Assembly (NCBI GenBank): GCA_963836015.1
Contig: CAWIIF010000004.1
Location: 1,550,001 to 1,614,000, forward strand
DNA: 64,000 nt
Origin: CAWCDJ01 sp963836015
GTDB taxonomy: Bacteria; Acidobacteriota; Terriglobia; Bryobacterales; Bryobacteraceae
Direction: 5' to 3'
This document shows positions 35,981 through 45,600 of the stretch, piece after piece. The notes under the pieces were generated by a model. It was not told where the DNA came from. It ran no database searches and saw only the letters and a program-made list of their open reading frames with translations. Every line of letters begins with the position of its first letter. The first letter of the stretch is position 1. The translations under genes were made by a program, and so were the position numbers.

Positions 35981-37208
35981 ATGGCGCGATTCTTTATCGA
36001 TCACCCGGTTTTCGCGATGGTGATCGCCATCGTGATCGTCCTTCTGGGCGCGGTTGCCCTTCCCACGCTGCCGATGGCCAGCTATCCGGAAGTCGTTCCT
36101 CCCGTCGTTCAGATCACAGCGAGCTACCTGGGTGGCAACTCACAGGATCTGGAGAAAACCGTGGCGCAGCCCATTGAGGAAACAGTTGATTGGCCTCGAC
36201 GGGATGCTCTACTTCCTTTCCAACAGCAGCAACGACGGCTTGCTCAACATTCAGATCACGTTCAAGATCGGCACGAACCCCGATAACGCCACGGTGCAGG
36301 CGCAGAACCGGGTCAACATCGCCATGCCGCGGCTTCCGCCCGAAGTGCGTGTCGTTCACGATCGCGTCGTCCACTACAATCCCAATGGCCAGGACCAGGC
36401 CGAACATGCTGGTCATGTTCACCGAGAAGCCCAGCAGGGGGAAAAGTGCGAACGTGCCGATGATTGCAACCGGAACCGCGAGCAGAGGAATCAGCGTCGC
36501 GCGCCAGTTTTGCAGGAACACGAACACCACGACGATGACCAGCCCAGTGGCTACGAACAGCGTCGTCATAACCTCCTTGATGGCTGCGCGTACGAAGACC
36601 GAGGAGTCAAACGGAATGAGCGCCTTCATTCCCGACGGGAAGTTCTTCTGCGATTGCTCGACGAACTAGCGCACGCGGTCCGAGGTCGCCACGGCGTTCG
36701 CTCCCGGCGAGAGATACACGATCAGGTTGCCCGAAGGCACGCCGTTCACGCGGCTGAACCCGCTGTAGCTTGCGGACCCGAGTTGCACGCGCCCGATGTC
36801 GCGGATTCGCAACAAGCTAGCCGAGCGTATCCCTACGATATTTACACGCAGATCGGTATCGTGACGCTGATCGGGCTCGCGGCGAAGAATGCCATCCTGA
36901 TCGTAGAGTTCGCTCGCGCGCGACATGAGAGCGGGCTATCGATTCAGAAAGCTGCGTTGGAAGCGGCGCGGCTCCGCTTGCGTCCGATCCTGATGACCTC
37001 GTTCGCGTTCATCCTGGGAGTCACGCCGTTGCTGATCGCGACCGGGGCGGGTGGCGCATCCCGGCGGTCATTGGGGACGGCGGTCTTCGGTGGCATGAAC
37101 GCGGCGACGCTGCTGGCTATCTTCATCGTACCGGTGCTGTTCGTCGCGATCCAGCGGACCGGCGAGAGGCATAGAATGCTGTCGGCGGGCGCAACGCCGT
37201 TGAAGTAG
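35981..37208 (+). pseudogene. RND-family efflux permease, deleted and internally inverted
   Basis: The N-terminus is a clear RND pump (ARFFIDHPVFAMVIAIVIV and the SYPEVVPPVVQI segment), followed after a frameshift near 36188 by LDGMLYFLSNSSNDG. From about 36353 to 36822 the coding information is on the opposite strand. The plus strand then resumes with the pump C-terminus (IGLAAKNAILIVEFAR, RPILMTSFAFILGVTPLL) and ends at 37208. About 410 residues remain of a normal 1000-1050, so most of the periplasmic domains and several helices are gone. The neighbouring outer-membrane factor is frameshifted as well, so the tripartite pump is dead. Confidence 0.8.
36353..36822 (-). pseudogene. Inverted internal segment of the RND permease
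   Basis: On the minus strand this reads LLRIRDIGRVQLGSASYSG, NGVPSGNLIVYLSPGANA, a stop (tag, 36669-36667), SGMKALIPFDSSVFVR, VIVVVFVFLQNWRATLIPLL and LAIGIVVDDAIV, all in the order of a normal RND pump between the porter domain and helix 4. It is flanked on both sides by plus-strand parts of the same gene, hence an inversion within the gene. Confidence 0.75.
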
Positions 37209-37216
37209 GAGGCCGA

Positions 37217-38545
37217 ATGAGCAGGCGTCACTTTTCTCTCACGATCCTGCTCCTTCTGGCGGGGTGCGCAGTCGGGCCGAACTATAAAGGGCCTCCGCTG
37301 GTGGTTCCTGACCAATACCGCGGCGCCACCGCACAAGTCCGTGCAGCGTCGCTCGCCGAGACGAAGTGGTCCGAGTTGTTCCAGGATGAAACACTGAAGC
37401 AGCTCACTGCAGAGGCGCTCGAGCAGAACCTGGATCTCGCGCTGGCCTCGGAGCGCGTTGAAGAGGCGCGGGTCGATACCCCTTTCTGTACGCCGCGGCC
37501 CAGTTTTCGGCCATCCGTCCGTCCTCAATCGGCTCGAACAATATGGTGCCGGCCGGGACGTCGCTCGACGCAAGCTATACGCAGGCGGGCGGCGTGCCTT
37601 CGTGGGAACTGGACCTCTGGGGCCGGTTGCGGCGCCTGACTGAATCGGCGCGCGCGCAGTACCTGGCCACCGAGGAGGCACGGCGCGGCGTCATGGTGTC
37701 GCTCATCGGAGATTTGGCGAGTGCCTACTTCACGCTGCGGGAACGAGATGTGGAACTGGAAATCGCGCGGCACGCGCGACCTGGTGGAGCGCAGCGTTCA
37801 ATTGGTGGGGCTGGCCACGATCACGGAGCAGCGAGCGGGCTGGATGTCCAACAGGCCGAGGAGTTGCTCTACCTTGCCACCGCGCAGATCCCCGGCATCC
37901 AGCGCGACATCGCACAGGCCGAGAACGCCATCAGCTTATTGCTGGGCCGGACGCCTGGTGACATCCCGCGGAGCAAGGCCACGGACGACTTCGGGCTGCC
38001 GCCGGTACTCCCGCCGGGACTGCCTTCTTCGCTGCTCGAACGCCGGCCCGATATCCGCGAAGCCGAACAGCGGCTGATCGCGGCCAACGCCCAGATCGGC
38101 GTCGCCAAGGCCTACTACTTCCCGCAGATCTCGCTTACCGGTTTTCTCGGCGGCCAGAGCCGCGCGCTCTTAGAAATATTCACCGCCCCGGCGCGGTACT
38201 GGAATATCACGCCCACCGCGCTGCTGCCGATCTTCAATGCCGGCCAGGTTCGGGTTGGCGTGCGGCTCTCCGAAACCCAGAAGCGGGAGATGCTGATCAG
38301 CTATCAGCGGACCATCTACAGCGGGTTCCGGGAGGTGTCAGACGCGCTGATCCGCTACGAACGCACGCGTGAGCAGCACAGGCAACAGGACCGGCTTGTG
38401 CATGCGCTCTCGGAAATGCTACCTGCAAGTGCTCGATGCCGAGCGCAGCCTGTTTCAGGGAAGGCTGACGCTAGCCCAGCTGAGCCTGCAGGAGGTGCTG
38501 TCGTTCGTGCAGGTGTATCGGGCCTTGGGCGGCGGGTGGCAGTGA
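37217..38545 (+). pseudogene. Outer-membrane efflux lipoprotein (OprM/NodT type), frameshifted
   Basis: Begins 9 bp after the broken RND gene with a lipoprotein signal (LLLLAGC) and the typical GPNYKGPPLVVPDQY. Frame changes occur near 37470, around 37770-37830 (out and back in) and near 38415. Joining the frames gives an otherwise complete TolC-type protein: YTQAGGVPSWELDLWGRLRR, LDVQQAEELL, LLERRPDIREAEQRL, ARYWNITPTALLPIFNAG and a C-terminus LSLQEVLSFVQVYRALGGGW ending at 38545. The number of lesions fits neutral decay after the pump was lost. Confidence 0.8.
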
Positions 38546-38805
38546 AACAGCCGCGGGGGCCGGCGCTGAACCGGGTCGTCAAATGAACGTGCTTGTCGCG
38601 GCCCTCGGCCACATTGCCCCAGGGCATCAAACGATTCGCCGGGTCCTGAACGGACTGGCGCGAAACCTGGGGACAGACCAAACTCCCAAACCGGCCCCGC
38701 GCTAAACTAGCGGCAGTTGTTTGGTATCCGCGGGTAGGAGGATCTAATTCAGTCACGAGGCCACACAACAAATGAAGCAGTCAATCCGTTGTATCGGTTG
38801 TTAGC

Positions 38806-39657
38806 ATGGGCGTGACAATCCGGTTCATGCATATCGCCGATATTCCAGCCGGCCTGCATCTCTGCCGCCTCAGTCGGTGGAACCAGGTCGAAGAGGACTG
38901 GCGAATCTTCCTCGATTCTCCAGACGGGGGTGGCTGGCTCGCAGAGTGGGACGGAACAGCCGTCGGCACGGTGACGTTTTTGCGGTACGGCGGCTGCTTC
39001 AGTTGGCTCTCGATGATGTTGGTGCATCCCGACGCTCGGCGTGGCGGTGTCGGTACACGGCTGATGGGGGCCGCGATCGATGCTCTCGGAGGCGAAACCT
39101 GCATTCGTTTGGATGCCACTCCGCTCGGCGAATCCCTCTACCGGCGATTCGGATTCGAGGGCGAATTCGGACTGGTGCGGACGAAGCTCATGGCGCCGTC
39201 CGGTCGTTCCGAGCCCGTTTCGGAGAACGTCCGCCCGATGAAGGCCAGCGATCTGGCCGAGGTCTTCCGAATCGATCGCCAAGTGTTCGGCGCTGACCGG
39301 AGTGTTCTATTGGCGTCCTTCTACAGCCGTGCGCCCGATCTGGCTTGGACGTTGTACCGTGGCGATGCCCTCCTGGGATACTGTTTCGGGCGGACCGGCT
39401 ATTTGTGCCGGCAACTTGGCCCGGTTGTGGCCGAAGATGCATCTGTTGCGAGAGATCTCGTAGCCCGCTGCATTGGTGAGCACAGAGGCGATGAGCTTGT
39501 CCTGGACGCACCGCGATCCGCGGCGGAGTGGATCGCCTGGCTGGAGTCCGTTGGCTTCATTGCGGAGCGGCCGTTTCTCCGAATGTGCCGCGGGCAGGCG
39601 CCGAGTCCCGGCCTAATGGTTCGCCAGTTCGCGATCGCCGGACCGGAATTCGGTTAA
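38806..39657 (+). CDS. GNAT-family N-acetyltransferase with two GNAT-like domains
   Basis: 283 residues. The first half (about 1-130) is a classic GNAT fold with the acetyl-CoA motif LVHPDARRGGVGTRLM at about 67-82 and the following YRRFGFEGEF segment. The second half (about 145-275) begins VRPMKASDLAEVFRIDRQVFG and looks like the extra C-terminal GNAT-like domain found in a subgroup of these enzymes. It probably acetylates a small amine; the substrate is unknown. It is isolated, with no operon partners on the same strand. Confidence 0.85.
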   Translation: MGVTIRFMHIADIPAGLHLCRLSRWNQVEEDWRIFLDSPDGGGWLAEWDGTAVGTVTFLRYGGCFSWLSMMLVHPDARRGGVGTRLMGAAIDALGGETCIRLDATPLGESLYRRFGFEGEFGLVRTKLMAPSGRSEPVSENVRPMKASDLAEVFRIDRQVFGADRSVLLASFYSRAPDLAWTLYRGDALLGYCFGRTGYLCRQLGPVVAEDASVARDLVARCIGEHRGDELVLDAPRSAAEWIAWLESVGFIAERPFLRMCRGQAPSPGLMVRQFAIAGPEFG

Positions 39658-39695
39658 GACGGGCGCTTACAGACGAGCCTGGCGACGAGTCGCCA

Positions 39696-42611
39696 TCAGC
39701 CCGGCGCGGCCGGTCTGGTTGACGTCTCGCGCTGCCAGCGTGCACGCCTCTGACGGGGCTCTAGAAAATGACGCGCGCCGCCAGCTCTGCCTGCTGCAGG
39801 TTGCTGGCGCCGAGTATTCTTCCGAAGTTCGCCGATACCGCCGAGGTTGTCGTTGCCGACGCTCAGATTTTGTGTGCCGAACAGGTTGAAAATCTGCGCC
39901 TTCAGTTCGATGCGGCGCTGCTCACGAACCAGGATCGCGCGCGAAACCAGAAGGTCGAAGCTGTTGAAGCGGCTGCTGTCAATCTGGGAAGCCGGAATGG
40001 CAGCGAGTCCCTGCGTCGCGCGATAAGCGTTGACGGCGGTCAGGATATCCGCCCGGTTGCCCTGGTTGCGCGATGTGCCGGGAACATACTGTGTGAGGCC
40101 GTCGGCGTCTAATGTCGTGCTGAACGCGCTGAACGGCAGGGACGAGCGCAACTGCCAGATGGCCCCGGCCGTGAATTTCCACGGCAATTGGACTGACCCG
40201 CTGGTGACCAGCACGTTGCGCTGGTCGATGTTCGCCGGACCCCAATCGAGGTTGTAGTTCGCGAAGTTCGTGACCTGCGCCTGCGGGTTATCGTCGCGGG
40301 CGGAGGCAAGCGTGTACGAGACCAGGAACTGATAGCGCTTGGCCCAGCGCTTCTCGGCGCGGATGTACACACCGCGGTATTTGGACTGCGAGATCGACTT
40401 GTGATCGAGGATACGGGCCCAGTCCGTGAGCGGGCGAACACCGTTGACCGGATAGTTCATGTCCTCCGTGCGCCAGTCGCGGAGGGTGTGCATGTAGATG
40501 CCGTCCACGTGGATCGAGAAGTCCTGGGATATCTGGCGCGAGTAGCCGAGCGTGAACTGTTCCGAGTAGGGGTTGGCGAAGTCTTTGTCTAGTACCGTGA
40601 CCGTGGGCGCCGCAGTGGAGCAGAACGCGCTCGGGCTCTGGCCGCCGTACGGATTCGGATAGGCCGGATTGCGAATCAGCACGCTGCACTGCACCAGGTT
40701 GCGGTTTTCCGGGAAGTTTAGCAGCGTCTGGATATTGTTGTAGTAGATGCCGAAGCCGGCACGCACTACATCCTTGTTCGTGCCTCCCACGTTCCAGGCA
40801 AGCCCGAAGCGCGGGCCGAAGTTGAACGGCTTGCCGCGCTGGCCCGGGTCGCCCAGGAACGGGATGGGTTTGGCGAATGACGCGGGATTCAACGACTCGT
40901 TAAAAGAGCCGATCTCACGGTCCCAGCGCAAGCCGAGGCTAAGGGTGAGGTCCTTACGAACGCGCCAGTCGTCCTGCACATAGGCGGAATATTGGGAGAC
41001 CGGCACCGAGGTGTAAAGGCCGGGAATCGCCGCGGTGAACTGCGTGGGGTTCTTGAGATTGGCGATGGTCGCTGGATCTTTCGGGTTGAAGACCTGGTCC
41101 GCGGAGAAGGTCCAGGTGCCCTGATAGTTAGTGACGGTGTCGTCGGCAAACGGGACGTGGCTGAAGTCGAAGCCCCACTTGAGGCTGTGGGCGCCGCGGA
41201 CCAGGTTGAAATCGTCCTTGAACTCCCATCGCGTTTCGATGCCGAGCTCGCCGTATCCCTGGCCGTAACGGAAGCTGGGGAAACTGTAGACGGGCTGCAG
41301 GAGGGCGATGCGCGAGGTCGGATACTGGCCGAGGTCGGTGAAGATCGGCTCGCCGGAAGGGCCGAGAAGATAGGCCGAGTAGGAATACTGGAAGCGAATA
41401 TCGTTAACCATGGTGGCGGACGGCGTCCAGGTGTGGCCGATCACGACGGCGTGGCGCGGGATCAGGCCGTCATAACAGTTCGACTCGGAGGTGCCGCCGC
41501 ATCCCTGCCATGTCTGCAGGTTCCACTCCTGCGAATAGCGCCCGAACAGGTGCTGGTTGTTGTCGATCTGGTAGTCCAGGCGGAAATTGACCATCTGGTC
41601 ATGGCTCGGCTTTGTGAAGACGCCCTGATCGGCGGCGTAATATTGGGCGGCGCTCGGCGTAACGAAGATGGTGTAGGTATCTTTGGTCTGGGTGCGCTCG
41701 TACGAAGTATAGAAGTGGAGCTTGTTGCGGACGATGGGGCCGCCGACGTCGCCCCCGAACTGGTTTCGGAGAAACGGCGCTTTGCCGATACCCTCGTTCT
41801 GCTCGGCCTGTTTCTGGAAAGCGTTGTCGCGGTTCAGCGCCTGGTTGCGCCAGTACTCAAAGGCATCGCCGTGGAACTGATTGGTTCCCCTCTTGGTGAC
41901 TACGTTCACCACGCCTCCCATGGCCCAGCCCTGCTCCGCTTTCCATTGATTCGTGTTGACCTTGAATTCCTGCACGGAGCCCTCGGGGAAGTTCTGGCGC
42001 GGCTCGCCTTGTTCGGCCCAGGTATTGGTGACGCCGTCGACCGTGAAGCCATTGGCGTAGAACCGGTCGCCTCCGCCGATCTGCACGTTGTTGTAGAAGG
42101 TGCGGGAAGCTGCCTGGGTGGTGCCAGGCATGAGCAGCGCGAGGTTGAGATACTGGCGCGTGTTGACCGGGAGGGTATCGATCTGCTGATTGGTGACGAC
42201 CCCGGAAACGTCGCCCTTCGTGGTGTCAACCGGAGGGACATCACCGGTAACCGTGATGGCTTCCTGGACGCTTCCGACGGTCAGACCGATATCGCGATCC
42301 AGGTGGGTTCCGATGTTCAGGACCATGCCGGTGATGCTCTCGGTCTTGAACCCGACGGCCTCGGCTTTAACGCCGTAGCGGCCGGGCGGAATCGCGAAGA
42401 AACGGTAGCGGCCGTCCGAATCGGATACGACGGAGCGCGCCACCCCCGAATCCAGGTTCGTGAGCGTGAGCGCCGCGTGTGCGATCGGCGTCCCGGTAGG
42501 ATCCTTGACGATGCCGGTGATTTCGGCATCGCCCGATTGCGCAAACGCGATCGCGGCAAGAAGTGCCGCGATCGAAATCCAGAGAAGAATCAAACGTCCT
42601 CGTGCCAACAT
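39696..42611 (-). CDS. Oar-like TonB-dependent outer-membrane receptor with altered C-terminus
   Basis: 971 residues: signal peptide (1-24), carboxypeptidase-regulatory beta-sandwich (about 29-110, GIVKDPTGTPIAHAALTLTN), plug (about 120-240, with DVPPVDTTKGDVSGVV and FTVDGVTNTW) and a long beta-barrel. This is the large acidobacterial family thought to import polymers or oligomers. The last 45 residues are abnormal: near 39828 a one-base shift leads to an Arg-rich tail. The other frame gives the canonical end ANFGRILGASNLQQAELAAR followed by VIF and stop at 39763-39761. Unless this is a sequencing error, the barrel lacks its closing strand and terminal Phe. It shares a strand with the M14 peptidase 32 bp upstream; co-transcription is likely. 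Confidence 0.85.
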   Translation of the reverse strand: MLARGRLILLWISIAALLAAIAFAQSGDAEITGIVKDPTGTPIAHAALTLTNLDSGVARSVVSDSDGRYRFFAIPPGRYGVKAEAVGFKTESITGMVLNIGTHLDRDIGLTVGSVQEAITVTGDVPPVDTTKGDVSGVVTNQQIDTLPVNTRQYLNLALLMPGTTQAASRTFYNNVQIGGGDRFYANGFTVDGVTNTWAEQGEPRQNFPEGSVQEFKVNTNQWKAEQGWAMGGVVNVVTKRGTNQFHGDAFEYWRNQALNRDNAFQKQAEQNEGIGKAPFLRNQFGGDVGGPIVRNKLHFYTSYERTQTKDTYTIFVTPSAAQYYAADQGVFTKPSHDQMVNFRLDYQIDNNQHLFGRYSQEWNLQTWQGCGGTSESNCYDGLIPRHAVVIGHTWTPSATMVNDIRFQYSYSAYLLGPSGEPIFTDLGQYPTSRIALLQPVYSFPSFRYGQGYGELGIETRWEFKDDFNLVRGAHSLKWGFDFSHVPFADDTVTNYQGTWTFSADQVFNPKDPATIANLKNPTQFTAAIPGLYTSVPVSQYSAYVQDDWRVRKDLTLSLGLRWDREIGSFNESLNPASFAKPIPFLGDPGQRGKPFNFGPRFGLAWNVGGTNKDVVRAGFGIYYNNIQTLLNFPENRNLVQCSVLIRNPAYPNPYGGQSPSAFCSTAAPTVTVLDKDFANPYSEQFTLGYSRQISQDFSIHVDGIYMHTLRDWRTEDMNYPVNGVRPLTDWARILDHKSISQSKYRGVYIRAEKRWAKRYQFLVSYTLASARDDNPQAQVTNFANYNLDWGPANIDQRNVLVTSGSVQLPWKFTAGAIWQLRSSLPFSAFSTTLDADGLTQYVPGTSRNQGNRADILTAVNAYRATQGLAAIPASQIDSSRFNSFDLLVSRAILVREQRRIELKAQIFNLFGTQNLSVGNDNLGGIGELRKNTRRQQPAAGRAGGARHFLEPRQRRARWQRETSTRPAAPG

Positions 42612-42642
42612 GCGATCCCCCTGAGTGCAAATTTCAAACTGA

Positions 42643-45600
42643 CTATTGGTTCGCCCCTCCGGTCGGGTTGTCGGTCCGCGCGGGCTCCGGTTCGGAGGCC
42701 GGAAGGTTCGGCCGCAACCTCTCTATCCGCCACGTGACTTTTCCCGCCTGCTCGCGCTCGGTGCGATGGATGCGCAGCTTTCCGTGCGCGAGATATTCCA
42801 GGTGGACGCGGTCAAACGCCAGCCCGGCAGAGGCCATCAGCCTCATGTAATCGCCATGCGCGGTCTCGTCGGGCGCTTCGGTGTATCCGGAGTCCCAAGT
42901 GACATCCGGAGAAATGCCTCCGACCCCGCCGCTGCCGGGAGCGGTCTGTGTTCCCCCAGCGCCTCCGCGGCCGCCCGCCGTACCCTTCAAGCCCATGTAA
43001 ATTCGAATGCCGTTAACAACCGGCTGCTGCATGTTCTGCGGCTGCCAGCGCTGGCCGAACCGCTGGTAGCGCGCGTTCATGCGGTTCTCCAGGTCGAGCA
43101 GACCGGGGACATTCCGTTCTGCCTGCACGATCCGGTCTTGCAATTCGTATGCGATCTTCTCGCTATAGACGTGCGTGTCGTCGCGAAGATAGCCCAGGCT
43201 TGTAAACCATCCGCGGGGGATCCACCAAGTGCGGCCGTTGTTTGCGCCCTCGCGATTGGTCACCCATCCCGAATATTCCGAAAATGGCTGGACCCACTCG
43301 TGCGAAGGATACCCGTGCGGGTTGAGAAAGGCGTCGGGGAGCCATTCTTCGAGCAGCTGCCGGCGGGTGCGGGACTCGGGATAGACCGGGTCGTTTTCGG
43401 TCTGCCCCACGGAAACGTCGGCGGCCAGCGCGCCGTGATATCCAGGGTGCAGCATGTTGTTGGGTGTAATCTCGGCGAGTTGCACGGAAAGCTCCGCGCC
43501 GTCCGCGTTGGTGATGGGATGCAGCACCACGTTCACCTGCTTGAGCATCGCGCGCGTTTCCGGATCGGAAACCAGCTGTTCGCCGAGCTTGAGAATGTGG
43601 CTGGTGCTGGAAACTTCATTGGCGTGCTGCCTGCCGGAGTAGACGATAGTCGCTTTGAGCGTGGTCTCTTTGGCCGGCGAGCGGAGGGTAGAGGGCGTGG
43701 GCAGCGTGACGTCGGCGGCCCAGAGGTTCTCGCCCAGATAACTTCGGCCCATCCAGTACACGTTGACGCCCGGGTTTTCCGCGAGTTCGGCGAGTACGGA
43801 AGCGCTTTCGTCCGGGCTGACCGGTTCGTCCCATTGCACGAGTTGCGAGCGCTTGAGGCGGCCGGAGTAATCGGAAATCATCGGGCGCCGGGTTGCGGGA
43901 GGCTGAACCTTAAAGCTGACGTATTCGCGCGGAGCGGGCGAATCCACCTTGGCTGCGAGCGGCACGGGAAGGTCGAACTCGAAGCCCATGTCATGCAGGT
44001 AGGGGTACGCCAGCTCGTCGGTATAAAGTCCGGCGCTGTGCATGGCTTCCAGATAGCGCAGCTGGCCGCGGGCCTGCTCCGCGGGGAAGATGCTGCGCTC
44101 GACCTGGTCGCGGCCTTCCAGCTTCACCCAGTCGTCGTAGCGATCGTCTTTGAAATCCGCAGGCAGCATCCACGTAAGACTGGTAGGGCCCCCGCCCGCG
44201 ACGCGAGCCTGAATCAGCCGCGGCTGCATGGCGCCTGTGAGCACCCAGAAATCGCGCTTCCGCTGGTGGCGATTGCCTTGTGTGTCGGTCCAATCCAGCT
44301 CCACCATCGGATTGCCGGCGGGTTTGGCGTAGAACTCGATGTGGACACGGCCATCCTTGCCGTCTTCCGAGGAATGGACGATCGGGATGATCCGGCCGGC
44401 ATAGGTCATGGCGCGGCCGGCTTCGAGATCGCCCATCATATTCACGAAGTTTTCCGTGGAGTAAAACGTGTCTTCCTGAAGGGCTTCGAGCGAGGAGATG
44501 CGTTCCTTGTCGATGCCAAGCTCGTAGTTCGGCTCGCTCAGATGAAAGTCGATCTTTAGAGTGTCGAAAGGCGGGGCGAATTCCGGGCGCACTTCGCCGT
44601 GGGCTCGCGAGAGGACCGTACGGAAGATCTTCGGCAGCGTGTCTTTCTGATAATGCTCCCAAAACTTCTCGATATCGGTGGGGATGCGCTGGTCGAGAAT
44701 CACCTGCGATCCGGACTCCAGCCGCACCCAGCCGGTGTCCACCTGGACCTTTTCGTATTCCGGCATTACTCCGTTGTAGGGATGCTCGACCGTGGTCACT
44801 GTGAACTCGCGGGACAGGATCTCCTTACCAGCGGCATCGTATGCGTGGACGCGATAGGTCGGTCCTTTCGGCGAGCCTTCGAATTCGGCCAGTTCGATCT
44901 TCTCCAGGGGAATGGAAAGGTACCTGGCCAGCAACTCATCGACGGGGTATAGTTCGTGTACCCAGCGCGCCTCGGAATACATCACGCGCATCCGGCTGGG
45001 GTCCTCGTTCTTCTTGAACTCGATGCGCACTGCCGCCGCTTTGCCTTTGATCTGCGGAGCGATTTCATCCATCAGCCAGCTCAGGCCCGGCTTGAACGCG
45101 CACAGAACCTCCACCTGACTGGATTTCGGGAGCATTTCCTGGATCTGTTTCTTCAGCTTGAGCCGCATCTCCGGCCCTTCGCTCACGCGGGCGACCAGCC
45201 GCACTCGCTCCCCGGGTTTCAATTTGGGCTCGGCGGCTTTGACCGCTTTGAGAAGGCGCGTACCTTCCCAAGGGATCATCAGGTCCTCCTGGAACGCCGG
45301 CTCGCCCTGCTGGAACTTGTACGCCGCCGGATGATAATGCAGCGCGGGGAGCTTCTCGCAGCACTGTGTGCCGGCGCGCAGGCTGCCGACCTCCACGTTC
45401 AGGTCACTCACGTTGAGCCGCTTCTGCACTTCCGAGCGGACCATTTCTTTCAGGCCGGGATCTGCGACATCGACATAGACCTTGACAGTGGCGCTCTTGG
45501 CATTCCGGATCTCACCGGCCCACTTCTCCAGGCGGTAAAGCGCTACGCTAGCCTGCCCGGCGCCGGATCGCAGAGAGAAGAAACGGTGCAGGTCATAGCG

